A stretch of DNA of 64,000 bases from Actinomycetospora endophytica (GCF_021026375.1 NZ_JAJNDB010000001.1:2108001-2172000); one strand, 5' to 3'. Positions 49,998 to 58,474 are shown, counted from the stretch's first letter. Notes: generated from the letters alone by a model not told the origin. Program-made: numbers and translations.

Positions 49998-50792
49998 TCA
50001 GCTCGAGGCCTTCAGGTGCTCGGCCAGCAGCCCGGTCACCACGTCCGGGCGTTGGTAGGACGCGAGGTGTGCCGCGTCGGGCACCACCTCGAGCCGTGCG
50101 CCCGGGATGCCGTCGGCGAGGACCTCGCCGTCCGCGGGCGGGGTGGCCGGGTCCTCGGCGCCGGAGATCACCAGGGTCGGCGCGGAGATGCGGCCGAGGT
50201 CGGCGCGCGAGTCCCACCCGACGATGGCCTCGCAGCAGCTCGCGTATCCCTCGGGCGGCGTCGCGGCGATCATCGCCTGCATGCGGGCGACCATGTCCTC
50301 GTCGGCATCCGCGGTGAACCACCGGGTGACGACGCCGGCGGCGATCGCCTCGACACCCTCGGCGCGGGCCTTCACGGCGCGATCGCTGAACGTGGCGAGG
50401 TTGCCGAACCGCGCCGCGGTGCAGAGCAGGGCCAGCGACACGACCCGGTCCGGCGCGCGCAGGGCGATCGCCTGGCTCATCGCGCCGCCCAGGGAGAGCC
50501 CGGCGAACGCGGCGCGGCCGATCCCGAGGTCGTCGAGGGTCTCGACGACGTCGTCGGCGAGCTCGGCGACGGTGTACGGGCCGGCGGGCACCGGCGAGCC
50601 GCCGTGGCCACGGGTGTCCATGGTGACGACCCGGCGCTCCCGGGCGAGCTCCTCGCGCTGCGGGGCCCACATGTCGACGGTCGAGCCGAGGGAGCAGAGC
50701 AGCACCAGCGGGGTGCCGGAGTCGCGCGGTCCCTCGTCGGTCAGGTGGAGACGCACGGCTCCACCCTCTCCCATCCGGACCGTGTGCGACAC
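49998..50792 (-). CDS. pcaD: 3-oxoadipate enol-lactonase
   Basis: A 264-residue alpha/beta hydrolase that opens 3-oxoadipate enol-lactone to 3-oxoadipate. Landmarks: LVLLCSLGSTVDMWAPQREE, VTMDTRGHGGSPVPAGPYTV, the nucleophile Ser in FAGLSLGGAMSQ, and ISGAEDPATPP plus AAHLASYQRPD for the Asp and His. The S-L-G-S-T-x-x-M-W start and G-L-S-L-G-G elbow are typical of PcaD. GTG 50792 is preferred (GGAAGG upstream); a TTG at 50813 touching the catC stop and ATG 50774 are alternatives. Confidence 0.9.
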   Translation of the reverse strand: MSHTVRMGEGGAVRLHLTDEGPRDSGTPLVLLCSLGSTVDMWAPQREELARERRVVTMDTRGHGGSPVPAGPYTVAELADDVVETLDDLGIGRAAFAGLSLGGAMSQAIALRAPDRVVSLALLCTAARFGNLATFSDRAVKARAEGVEAIAAGVVTRWFTADADEDMVARMQAMIAATPPEGYASCCEAIVGWDSRADLGRISAPTLVISGAEDPATPPADGEVLADGIPGARLEVVPDAAHLASYQRPDVVTGLLAEHLKASS

Positions 50793-50814
50793 CGGCCTTC
50801 CGTCGATCGGCAAC

Positions 50815-51096
50815 TCACTGGTCGAGCTTCGAGGGATGCCGGGTCAGGGCGGTCACCTCGACCTCCATGTACGGGAAGAGCGGCAGGCTCGACAGCAGCT
50901 CGTGGAGCTCGTCGCCGGAGTCGACGTCGAACCGGCTCACGTTCGCGTACCGGCCCACCACCCGCCAGAGCTCCGGCCACTTGCCGGCCCGCTGGATCTC
51001 GTGGGCGCGGGCCTTCTCGCGGGCGCGGAGGTCGTCGGCGACGTCCTGTGGCATGTCGTGGGGCAGGTGGACGTCCATGCGGACGAGGAACTGCAC
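50815..51096 (-). CDS. catC: Muconolactone delta-isomerase
   Basis: A 93-residue protein of normal CatC length: VQFLVRMDVHLPHDMP, EKARAHEIQRAGKWPELWRV and ELHELLSSLPLFPYMEVEVT. It moves the double bond of muconolactone to give 3-oxoadipate enol-lactone, acting as a decamer with Lys and Glu in the active site (EKARAHE region). GTG 51096 has GGGAG seven bases upstream. It lies 68 bp after catB and just before pcaD. Confidence 0.94.
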   Translation of the reverse strand: MQFLVRMDVHLPHDMPQDVADDLRAREKARAHEIQRAGKWPELWRVVGRYANVSRFDVDSGDELHELLSSLPLFPYMEVEVTALTRHPSKLDQ

Positions 51097-51164
51097 GGGG
51101 ACTCCCAATTCGACGATGTGGAGTTGAGGACACTCAACGTCTGCGGTGCCGCATCGCTGACAGA

Positions 51165-52262
51165 TCAGTCGACGCGGTAGTGGGCGAGCTTGTCCGGATC
51201 GATCGTCACGCCGAGGCCGGGTTCCTGCCGGGCGGCCAGGCGGCCGTCGGCGATCACCGGGGGCTCGGCGAGCACGTCGTCGGTCATGAGCAGGTAGTTC
51301 GTCACCTCGACGGGGTGCCGCGCCAGGGCCCGCAGCCCGCAGCCGAGCGCCACCGACGCCACCGTGCCGAGCATCCCGTCGATCTGGTTGCCGACCACCG
51401 TCGTCACCCCGAGCCCCTCGCAGAGCCCGACGATCTTGGCGGAGTCGGTGAACCCGGTCCGGGCGACCTTGACGCTGATCGCCTCCGAGTCGCCGTCGAG
51501 CAGGGACCGCGCGACCCCACCGAGGGTGATCGTGGACTCGTCGCCGACCACTGGGATCGGCGACGCCGTGACGATGCGCCGGCGGCCGAGCACGTCGGCG
51601 GCCGGGTTGGGCTCCTCGAGCATCGACACGCCGAACTCGTGCAGCCGCCGGGAGGCGACGATCGCGGTGTCGGCGTCCCAGCCGCGGTTGGCGTCGGCGT
51701 AGAGCTCGACACCGTCGCCCAGCTCCGCGCGCAGCGCCCGCACCGCGGCCATGTCGACGCCCAGCTCGCGGCCGACCTTGATCTTGAAGGCGTCGACGCC
51801 GTGCTCGTCGCGCATCTCGACCGCGTCGGCGACCATCTCCTTCGGCGTACCGAGCCCGATCATGTGGGCGGCGCGGACGTCGTCGGCGGCGTGCCCGAGC
51901 AGCACGTGCACCGGCTGCCCGCAGGCCTGCCCGACGAGGTCCCAGAGCGCGACGTCGACGGCGCCCTTGGCCGCGTTGTTGGCGACGGTGCGGTCGAGGT
52001 CGGCGCGGATGCGCTCGCGGGCGAACGGGTCGGCGCCGACCAGTACGGGCGCGAACAGGTCGGAGACGGCGGCGATGATCGAGGCCGCCGTCTCGCCGTA
52101 GGTGTACGGACGGGGCGGGGCCTCGCCGTGACCGACCAGGCCGTCGTCGGTGGTGATCCGCACGAGCACGTGGTCGGCGGCCGTCACCCGCCCGCTGGCG
52201 AAGCCGAAGGGACGGCGGTACGGGATCGCGAGCGGGATCGCCTCGATCCGGTCGATCTTCAT
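51165..52262 (-). CDS. catB: Muconate cycloisomerase
   Basis: A 365-residue enolase-superfamily enzyme converting cis,cis-muconate to muconolactone with Mn2+. The catalytic KIK (K160/K162) is in AFKIKVGREL; metal ligands follow in YADANRGWD, MLEEPNP and VGDES; the second base Lys lies in ISVKVARTG. Such residues place it in the muconate-lactonising group rather than the dipeptide epimerases, and the operon context supports this. ATG 52262 starts 16 bp after the catR stop. Confidence 0.94.
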   Translation of the reverse strand: MKIDRIEAIPLAIPYRRPFGFASGRVTAADHVLVRITTDDGLVGHGEAPPRPYTYGETAASIIAAVSDLFAPVLVGADPFARERIRADLDRTVANNAAKGAVDVALWDLVGQACGQPVHVLLGHAADDVRAAHMIGLGTPKEMVADAVEMRDEHGVDAFKIKVGRELGVDMAAVRALRAELGDGVELYADANRGWDADTAIVASRRLHEFGVSMLEEPNPAADVLGRRRIVTASPIPVVGDESTITLGGVARSLLDGDSEAISVKVARTGFTDSAKIVGLCEGLGVTTVVGNQIDGMLGTVASVALGCGLRALARHPVEVTNYLLMTDDVLAEPPVIADGRLAARQEPGLGVTIDPDKLAHYRVD

Positions 52263-52278
52263 GGGGTTCCGTTCTTGT

Positions 52279-53166
52279 TCAGGGGGTTCCCTCGTGGCGG
52301 CCCAGCACGGCGAGGGCCTTCTCCAGGGCGGGGGAGGGATCGTCGCGACGCCAGGCCAGGGCGACGTCGGCGGTGACGTCGCAGCCGGTCAGCTCGCGGT
52401 AGCGCACGCCGTCGACGGTCACGGCGAGCACGGACTCCGGCAGCAGCGCGACCCCGAGACCCGCCGCGACAAGGGCGAGCACGATCGAGGTCTGTTCGGC
52501 CTCGTGGGTGCGCCGCGGCACGAAGCCCGCCGCGCGACAGGCCCGGTCCGCGGCCGCGCCGACGACCGAGCCCGGCGCCGAGTACACGACGAACTCCTCG
52601 TCGGCCAGGTCGCCCAGCGCCACCGCACCGTCGGACCCCGTCCTCCACGAGGCCGGGACCGCGAGTACCAACCGCTCCCGCGCGAGCAGCCGGGTCTCGA
52701 GGGTGTCGTCGCCGACCGGCGGGCGCAGGACCGCGAGGTCGATGCGGTGGTCGGTGAGCGCGTCCGCCAGCGCCGGGGTGAGCATCTCGGTGTCCAGGTG
52801 CAGTGAGAGGCCGGGCAGCTCCCCGCCGAGGCGCCGGACGATCTCCGGGACGTGCCGGTAGGTCGCGAGCGCCGTCGAGCCGATCCGCAGCCGGCCGAGA
52901 TCGCCGGCGGCCACCCGCGAGACCTGCTCGCGGGCGGCCCCCACCGACTCGAGGATGCGGACGGCCTCCGGCAGCAGCGCCTCGCCGGCCGGCGTGAGGT
53001 CGACCCGGCGCGTGGTCCGCTCGAACAGCGGCGTGCCGAGATGCGACTCCAGCTGGCGGATCGCCTGGGACAGCGGCGACCCGGCGATGTGCAGCTCGTC
53101 GGCCGCCCGCCCGAAGTGCCGTGTCCGCGCGACCGTCACGAAGTAGCGCAGCTGCCGGAGCTCCAC
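52279..53166 (-). CDS. catR: LysR-family regulator of the catechol genes (CatR-like)
   Basis: A 295-residue LysR regulator: winged helix at 1-60 (VELRQLRYFVTVARTRHFGR, then LHIAGSPLSQAIRQLESHLG and PLFERTTRRVDLT) and a C-terminal effector domain that would bind cis,cis-muconate or a catechol. GTG 53166 has GGAG upstream and overlaps nothing. Unlike most catR genes, it is not divergent from the operon: it sits inside it, between catA and catB, in the same direction, so it is transcribed with the genes it presumably controls. Confidence 0.85.
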   Translation of the reverse strand: MELRQLRYFVTVARTRHFGRAADELHIAGSPLSQAIRQLESHLGTPLFERTTRRVDLTPAGEALLPEAVRILESVGAAREQVSRVAAGDLGRLRIGSTALATYRHVPEIVRRLGGELPGLSLHLDTEMLTPALADALTDHRIDLAVLRPPVGDDTLETRLLARERLVLAVPASWRTGSDGAVALGDLADEEFVVYSAPGSVVGAAADRACRAAGFVPRRTHEAEQTSIVLALVAAGLGVALLPESVLAVTVDGVRYRELTGCDVTADVALAWRRDDPSPALEKALAVLGRHEGTP

Positions 53167-53171
53167 CTCGG

Positions 53172-54047
53172 TTACTCCGGCTCCAGCACGAAGTCCCGGT
53201 CCGAGCGGACCTCGCTCCCGTTGCCCGTCGGCTGCGGGTCCAGGGTGAGCTCCGGCTTGTCGGCCGAGGCGACGTCGTTGCCCAGGTACGGGTCCCCGGT
53301 GAAGAACAGCTGCGTGGTGAGCGTGCGGTGTCCGGGCGCGGAGACCAGCAGGTGGATGTGCGCGGGGCGCCACGGGCTCCACCCGGCGGCGAGGGTCATC
53401 TGCCCCGTCGGGCCGTCGAGCGGGATCGTGTACGGCGCGGGCTTGCGGGTGTGGATCTCGTAGCGGCCCTCGGCGTCGGCGGTGACCACACCGCGCAGGT
53501 TCCCGGCCGGCGGCTTCGACGCGAAGCCGGAGTACCAGCCCTCCTCGTCGGTGTGCCAGATGTCGACCTTCGCGCCGGCGAGCGGCTTCCCGTCGGTGCC
53601 GGTGACCTGCCCGGCCAGGATCATCGGCGTGCCCGGCTCGTCGTCGCGCATCGGCAGGGTCGCGGGCGAGTCGAGCTGGGCCTGGCCGTCGAGCCAGAAC
53701 GGGCCGAGGATCGTGCCGACCGAGCCGTCCTGGGTCTGCGCGGCGACCTTCTCGACCTCGAACTCCAGGTAGACGTCGAGGAACAGCGGCCACTCGCCGG
53801 TGTCGGAGACGCCGATCAGCCAGCGCTTGAACGCGTCGAACTCCTCGTAGGTGACCTTCTGGTCGCGGATCGCGCCCCGGATGCCCTCGAGCGCGGCGCC
53901 GATCACGGCGGCCGCCCGCTGCTGGTCGACGGCGCCGCCTCCCGAGCGGAAGGTCGCCGCGCCGGAGCGGGCGATCTCGGTGGCGTGCGAGCCGGCGGTG
54001 ACGGCGTCGCTGGTCCCGGACACGGACTGGTCTTCGGCGGTGGTCAT
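53172..54047 (-). CDS. catA: Catechol 1,2-dioxygenase
   Basis: A 291-residue intradiol dioxygenase cleaving catechol to cis,cis-muconate with non-haem Fe(III). The ligands are visible: Y172 in EEGWYSGF, Y206 in KPAPYTIPLDG, and H230 and H232 in RPAHIHLLV. The N-terminal dimerisation helices (VTYEEFDAFKRWLIGVSDTG) are present, with about 40 extra N-terminal residues likely disordered. ATG 54047 overlaps the monooxygenase stop by ATGA and has AGGGGAAG upstream. Chlorocatechol-specific substitutions cannot be judged by eye. Confidence 0.95.
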   Translation of the reverse strand: MTTAEDQSVSGTSDAVTAGSHATEIARSGAATFRSGGGAVDQQRAAAVIGAALEGIRGAIRDQKVTYEEFDAFKRWLIGVSDTGEWPLFLDVYLEFEVEKVAAQTQDGSVGTILGPFWLDGQAQLDSPATLPMRDDEPGTPMILAGQVTGTDGKPLAGAKVDIWHTDEEGWYSGFASKPPAGNLRGVVTADAEGRYEIHTRKPAPYTIPLDGPTGQMTLAAGWSPWRPAHIHLLVSAPGHRTLTTQLFFTGDPYLGNDVASADKPELTLDPQPTGNGSEVRSDRDFVLEPE

Positions 54048-55240
54048 GCGGCTTCCCCTGTGGTGGTGACTGCACTGGCGGCGTACTCGTGGACCCAGGC
54101 GTTGGCGTCGAGGTAGCTCTTGAAGCGCGCGTCGCGCTCCGCGAGCCCCGCGACGTCGTCGTCGGGAAGATGCAGCAGCGTCCCGGTGTCCCAGGCGCTG
54201 CGGGCCACGGCGCGGGCGCGCGCGCGGCGGTGGCGGGGGTAGGCGGCGAGGGCGGCAGTGAGGTCCCCGCCCGCCCCGCCGTCGGCCAGCAGGTCCGCGA
54301 GCACGACGGCGTCCTCGATCGACTGGTTCGCGCCCTGCCCGTGGTGGGGCAGCATCGCGTGACAGGCGTCGCCGATGAGGACGACGCGGCCGCGGGTCCA
54401 CCGGCTCAACGGGGGCTGGGAGAGCAGCGGCCAGCGGGGGCTCTGCGCGACGGCGGCGAGCATCTCCCGGACGGCGGGGTGCCAGCCGGCGAACCCGTCG
54501 AGGAGTTCACCCTCGGGTACCGAGACGTTCCCGCCCTCCCACCGCTCGGGTCCGCACAGCACGGCGAAGAAGTTGACGGTGTCGTGGTCGCGCTTCTCGC
54601 CGCCCATCGGGTAGTGCAGCAGGTGGGCGTGCGGTCCGGCCCAGAACTGGATCGCGAGCGGGTCGGGCAGCGAGGGCAGGTCGGAGCGGTTGACCAGGCC
54701 GCGGAACGCGCTCGTGCCGGAGTAGACCGGCCCGTGGCCCGGGCCGGCGACCGCGTCACGGACCACGGAGTGCACGCCGTCGGCCCCGACGACGACGTCG
54801 GCGGTCTCGGTCGACCCGTCGTCGAACGTGATCGTCCCGTCCTCGGTCACCCCGGTGACGGGGCGACCCAGGTGCAGGTGCTCCGGGTCGACGGCGGCGG
54901 CGAGGGTCTGCTGCAGGTCGACGCGGTGGATGCCCCAGTAGGGCGCGTCGAAGCGGGCGCGGTAGTCCGCCCCGCCGGTGTGGGCGGCGATCCGCTCGGC
55001 GGTGCGCCCGTCGCGGTAGATCAACTCGGTCGGCTGGGTGGAGACGGCGTCGATGGCCTCGCCGACGCCGAGGCGGTACAGCTCGCGGGTGCCGTTGGCC
55101 GAGAGCGCGACGGCGGCGCCCACCTCGCGCAGCTCGTCGGCCTGTTCGTAGAGATCGACGGTGACCCCGGCCCGCTGCAGCGCGATCCCGAGGGTCAGCC
55201 CGCCGATCCCCGCGCCGACGACGGCGACACGCGGGGTCAC
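54044..55240 (-). CDS. FAD-dependent aromatic monooxygenase (probable salicylate 1-hydroxylase)
   Basis: A 398-residue class A flavoprotein monooxygenase. FAD: VAVVGAGIGGLTLGIALQRA at the N-terminus and VLIGDACHAMLPHHGQGANQ near 290; the DG motif VVVGADGVHSVVRDA binds NAD(P)H. In position between an ester hydrolase and catechol 1,2-dioxygenase it should decarboxylate and hydroxylate salicylate to catechol. 3-hydroxybenzoate 6-hydroxylase-like activity is the main alternative, but that would give gentisate, which this operon cannot use. GTG 55240 overlaps the hydrolase stop by GTGA. Confidence 0.85.
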   Translation of the reverse strand: MTPRVAVVGAGIGGLTLGIALQRAGVTVDLYEQADELREVGAAVALSANGTRELYRLGVGEAIDAVSTQPTELIYRDGRTAERIAAHTGGADYRARFDAPYWGIHRVDLQQTLAAAVDPEHLHLGRPVTGVTEDGTITFDDGSTETADVVVGADGVHSVVRDAVAGPGHGPVYSGTSAFRGLVNRSDLPSLPDPLAIQFWAGPHAHLLHYPMGGEKRDHDTVNFFAVLCGPERWEGGNVSVPEGELLDGFAGWHPAVREMLAAVAQSPRWPLLSQPPLSRWTRGRVVLIGDACHAMLPHHGQGANQSIEDAVVLADLLADGGAGGDLTAALAAYPRHRRARARAVARSAWDTGTLLHLPDDDVAGLAERDARFKSYLDANAWVHEYAASAVTTTGEAA

Positions 55241-55962
55241 GTGGCCACCCGCAGGATCGCGTCGGCCAGCTCGGTGGGGCGGGTGAAGTTGGCCTCGTGG
55301 CTGCCAGGGGTGTCGACGACGACCGCGTCGTTCAGCCGGGGCGGGAAGCGGTCCCAGCCCCACTCGCCCGGGGGCAGCGCGACGTCCTCGGTGGAGCGGA
55401 TGTAGGCGCTGGGCACCTGCAGGTCGAAGAACGGCTTCTGGTTCGGGGCCTCGGCGAACGTGCCCATCGGCTGCGGGGCGAGCAGGCCGAACACGGCGCG
55501 CTGGGCGTCCTCGGAGGCGTCCTGCATGAACGCGCCGGCCCAGACCTCGAACGGCAGCGACACGGTGTTGGCGTCGCCGCTGGCCGCGGCCTGGGCGGTG
55601 AACAGCTCGGCGTAGTGCGGCGGGACGGCGTCCATGAGCGACTCGCCGTCGTGCGGGACGAACGCGCTCCAGAACACCGTGCGCTTCATCCGTGCGGCAA
55701 CCCGGGGCGCGGCGCCGGAGACGACGAAGCCGCCCCAGCTGTGGCCGAGCATCGTCACGTCGTGCAGGTCCTCGCGCTCGACCAGCGACACCACGGCGTC
55801 GACGCAGTCGGTGAGGGTGACCCCGCGCGGGTCGTCGCCGAGGTCGAGCCCCGGCAGCGTCGGGGTGAGCACCCGGTGCCCGGCCTCGCGCAGCCGGGTC
55901 GCCACCGGGCGCCAGCTCCATCCGCCGTGCCAGGCCCCGGTGATCAGGACGAACGTCTCCAC
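55237..55962 (-). CDS. Alpha/beta hydrolase, plant methylesterase (SABP2)-like; probable salicylate ester hydrolase
   Basis: A 241-residue alpha/beta hydrolase: FVLITGAWHGGWSWRPVATR, TLPGLDLGDDP, the nucleophile Ser75 in MLGHSWGGFVVSG, and the catalytic His in TPGSHEANFTRP. The G-x-W-H-G-G-W-S-W start, the GHSWGG elbow and the SHEANF end match the MES/SABP2 branch, whose plant members hydrolyse methyl salicylate. Being first in the operon, ahead of a salicylate-type hydroxylase, it probably releases salicylate (or a related phenolic acid) from an ester. GTG 55962 has GGAG upstream. Confidence 0.82.
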   Translation of the reverse strand: METFVLITGAWHGGWSWRPVATRLREAGHRVLTPTLPGLDLGDDPRGVTLTDCVDAVVSLVEREDLHDVTMLGHSWGGFVVSGAAPRVAARMKRTVFWSAFVPHDGESLMDAVPPHYAELFTAQAAASGDANTVSLPFEVWAGAFMQDASEDAQRAVFGLLAPQPMGTFAEAPNQKPFFDLQVPSAYIRSTEDVALPPGEWGWDRFPPRLNDAVVVDTPGSHEANFTRPTELADAILRVAT

Positions 55963-55989
55963 GCGCTTCTCCGCTCCTCGTCGAACAGC

Positions 55990-56003
55990 GTCACGAGCGT
56001 GAC
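55990..56003. promoter_or_regulatory. Inverted repeat in the divergent promoter of the catechol operon
   Basis: GTCAC-GAGC-GTGAC, perfect five-base arms, 28 bp before the first gene of the operon. The 171-bp region also serves the divergent MetE-like gene. Candidate site for the catabolic regulator. Confidence 0.4.
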
Positions 56004-56133
56004 ACAGCTCATCCCTGAGGGAGAAGCACGGAATTCGGCATGATTGCGACGTGTGGCGTCATAGAAGGTCTTGACCGCCGCGCTAACTTCCACCTGAACT
56101 GCTCGGTACAGGAATTGGTGTCCGGGGGGAACC

Positions 56134-57294
56134 GTGAGCGACGAGGCCCGCATCCGCACCACCCACGTCGGGAGCCTGCCCCGACCGGAGGCCCTGCTCG
56201 ACCTGCTCGCCGCCCGGCAGCGGGGCGACGCGGTCGCCGGCGAGGTGCTCGAGACCGCGACCCGGGACCCCGTCGCCGGGATCGTCGCCGCCCAGCGCGA
56301 GCACGGGATCGACGTCGTCACCGACGGCGAGATGGGCAAGCTCGGCTTCTTCAGCTACGTGACCGAGCGCCTCGGCGGGCTCGAGCGCCGGCCGGGCGCC
56401 GAGACCGTGTACAGCTTCGCGGCCGAGCAGGAGGCCTTCCCGGAGTACTACGAGCAGTACTTCGCCCAGGCGATGATGGGCGGGACGGTCGGCGCCGTCG
56501 AACCCGTCGTCTGTACCGGGCCGCTGGTCTACCGGGGCGAACAGGCGCTGCGCCGGGATCTCGACAACCTCGCCGCGGCGGTGGATCCGGCCGGGGCGTT
56601 CGTCCCGTCGATCGCCCCGAGCGGCGTCGGCGTGAACGAGTACTACGGCTCCGAGGAGGAGTACTTCTTCGCGGTCGCCGACGCGATGTCGGTCGAGTAC
56701 CGGGCGATCGTCGACGCCGGGTTCACGCTGCAGGTCGACGACCCGTTCCTCACCGAGATCTACAGCTTCCACGGCTACGACGAGGCGACCCGCACCCGCC
56801 GCGGCCGGATGTACGTCGAGGCGGTCAACCACGCGCTGCGCGGCATCCCGGCGGAGAAGGTCCGCTTCCACACCTGCTACTCGATCAACGAGGGCCCGCG
56901 CGTCTTCGACGTCCCGCTCGCCGACGTGATCGACCTCGTGCTCGCGGTGGACGCGCGCTACCACTCGTTCGAGGCGGCGAACGCCCGCCACGAGCACGAG
57001 TACCACCTGTGGGAGACGGTGGCGCTGCCCGAGGACAACGTGCTGATCCCGGGCGTGATCACACACGCGTCGAACATCGTCGAGCACCCCGAGCTGATCG
57101 CGGAGCGCCTCGAGCGGTTCGCGCGGCTGGTCGGACCGGAGCGGGTGATGGCCGGCGCCGACTGCGGGTTCTCCTCGCAGGCCACCTACCGCCCGGAGGT
57201 CCACCCGACGGTGATGTGGGCGAAGTTCGACGCGATGGCGCAGGGGGCGCGGCTGGCGTCGTCGCGGCTGTTCAGCGGTTCCGCAGCCCGCTGA
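56134..57294 (+). CDS. Cobalamin-independent methionine synthase C-terminal-like (MetE-C/epoxyalkane-CoM transferase-like) protein
   Basis: A 386-residue stand-alone MetE C-terminal-type TIM barrel: IRTTHVGSLPRPEALLDLLA, GIDVVTDGEMGKLGFFSYV, TLQVDDPFLTEIY, RFHTCYSINEGPRVF and GADCGFSSQATY. The Zn ligands expected for this fold (H-x-C, Glu, Cys) match HTCYS, a Glu near FEAANAR and GADCGF. Without the MetE N-terminal domain it is unlikely to make methionine from methyl-tetrahydrofolate; relatives include the epoxyalkane:coenzyme M transferase. GTG 56134 has GGGGGG upstream. It is divergent from the catechol operon and may act on an upstream aromatic or ester. Confidence 0.8.
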   Translation: MSDEARIRTTHVGSLPRPEALLDLLAARQRGDAVAGEVLETATRDPVAGIVAAQREHGIDVVTDGEMGKLGFFSYVTERLGGLERRPGAETVYSFAAEQEAFPEYYEQYFAQAMMGGTVGAVEPVVCTGPLVYRGEQALRRDLDNLAAAVDPAGAFVPSIAPSGVGVNEYYGSEEEYFFAVADAMSVEYRAIVDAGFTLQVDDPFLTEIYSFHGYDEATRTRRGRMYVEAVNHALRGIPAEKVRFHTCYSINEGPRVFDVPLADVIDLVLAVDARYHSFEAANARHEHEYHLWETVALPEDNVLIPGVITHASNIVEHPELIAERLERFARLVGPERVMAGADCGFSSQATYRPEVHPTVMWAKFDAMAQGARLASSRLFSGSAAR

Positions 57295-57862
57295 GGGCGA
57301 GGTCGACGACGGCGGCCGGCCAGGCCGCCGTCGTCGTGTCCCGGCCGGCGAGGTGGTCGGCGTACAGGGTCCCGACGACGAGGCTGGTCGCCGCCTCGAC
57401 GTCGAGGTCCGGCTCCAGTTCGCCGCGGCCGACACCGGCGGTGATCACGGCCGCGAACAGGGCCCGGCGCGGCAGCAGCGTTGCCTCCCGGACGATCCCG
57501 AGGAGCTCGCCCGAGCCGGGCTCGTCGGCGAGGCAGGTGCCCAGGATGCTCATCGCGCCGACCTCGACGTACTGCTCGCGCATCGCCTCGAGCAGCGCGA
57601 TCAGGTCGGTGCGGACCTCGCCGACCGGCTCCGGTACCCGGCCCAGGCGCAGGTGCGCGAGCGCCGCCCCGACGAGCTCGCCCTTGCTCGGCCACCGCGA
57701 GTACACCGTCACCTTCGACACGCCCGCGGCCGCGGCGACCCGGTCCATCGACATCCGCGCCACGCCGTCGGTCGCGAGCAGGCGGACCGTCGCGTCGAGC
57801 ACGGCCTCGTCCTTGCCGCGGTCCTTGGTGCGGCCGCGGCCGGGGCGGGGCGCCGGATCCAC
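57272..57862 (-). CDS. TetR-family transcriptional regulator
   Basis: A 196-residue TetR regulator. The helix-turn-helix is at about 12-55: VLDATVRLLATDGVARMSMD, then RVAAAAGVSKVTVYSRWPSK. The C-terminal TetR_C domain (LGTCLADEPGSGELLGIVRE, ALFAAVITAGVGRGELEPDL) would bind the inducer. GTG 57862 is the start. Its 3' end overlaps the MetE-like gene by 23 bp on the opposite strand. Possible regulator of that gene and of the flavin reductase upstream-divergent at 57983. Confidence 0.9.
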   Translation of the reverse strand: MDPAPRPGRGRTKDRGKDEAVLDATVRLLATDGVARMSMDRVAAAAGVSKVTVYSRWPSKGELVGAALAHLRLGRVPEPVGEVRTDLIALLEAMREQYVEVGAMSILGTCLADEPGSGELLGIVREATLLPRRALFAAVITAGVGRGELEPDLDVEAATSLVVGTLYADHLAGRDTTTAAWPAAVVDLALSGLRNR

Positions 57863-57982
57863 GCGCGGCAGGATACGGCCGCCGGCGCCGCGGTCCGCTG
57901 CGGCGCAGCACACGGTGACGTGGCCGCCGTCATCGGGAACGCCTAGCGTGCGGAAGGCCCGGGCACGATCGAGGAGGACTTC

Positions 57983-58459
57983 ATGGCGAGCACTGACCCC
58001 ACGACGATGCGCTCGGTTCTCGGGCACTTCCCGTCGGGGGTCACGATCGTCACCGGGGTCGCCGACGGTGAGCCGGCGGGATTCACCTGCCAGTCGTTCG
58101 CGTCGCTCTCGCTCGACCCGCCGCTGGTGCTGATCCTGCCGGGCCGGAACTCGTCGTCGTGGCCGAAGATCGAGGCGACCGGGCAGTTCTGCGTCAACGT
58201 GCTCGCCGAGGACCAGGGCGAGCTGTCGACGACGTTCTCGAAGTCCGGGACCGACAAGTTCGCCGGGGTCGAGTGGACGCCGTCGGGCCTGGGCTCGCCG
58301 ATCCTGGCCGGCGCGACCGCCTGGATCGACTGCACCCTGCACGCCTCCCACGACGGCGGCGACCACCTCATCGTCGTCGGCGCCGTGCACGACCTCGCGG
58401 CCGACGCCGAGGTCCCCCCGCTGGTCTTCCACCGTGGTGCGTACGCGCGGACCTCATAG
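57983..58459 (+). CDS. Flavin reductase-like (FMN-binding split barrel) protein
   Basis: A 158-residue flavin reductase domain protein: VLGHFPSGVTIVTGVADGEP, GFTCQSFASLSLDPPLVLIL, QFCVNVLAEDQGELSTTFSK and IDCTLHASHDGGDHLIVVGA. These are the FMN- and NADH-binding parts of the reductase component of two-component monooxygenases. No large oxygenase subunit is next to it; the salicylate-type enzyme is single-component. GAGGAGG precedes ATG 57983. It is divergent from the TetR gene. The stop is 15 bp before palindrome copy C. Confidence 0.9.
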   Translation: MASTDPTTMRSVLGHFPSGVTIVTGVADGEPAGFTCQSFASLSLDPPLVLILPGRNSSSWPKIEATGQFCVNVLAEDQGELSTTFSKSGTDKFAGVEWTPSGLGSPILAGATAWIDCTLHASHDGGDHLIVVGAVHDLAADAEVPPLVFHRGAYARTS

Positions 58460-58474
58460 GTGCGCTGCGCGCCT

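Noticed and set aside
50016..52376. A plus-strand open frame of nearly 800 codons opposite pcaD, catC and catB
   Set aside because: It is antisense to three well-supported genes and has no domain.
57983..58459. Reductase component of the salicylate hydroxylase
   Set aside because: The hydroxylase at 54044-55240 has its own FAD and NAD(P)H motifs and needs no separate reductase.
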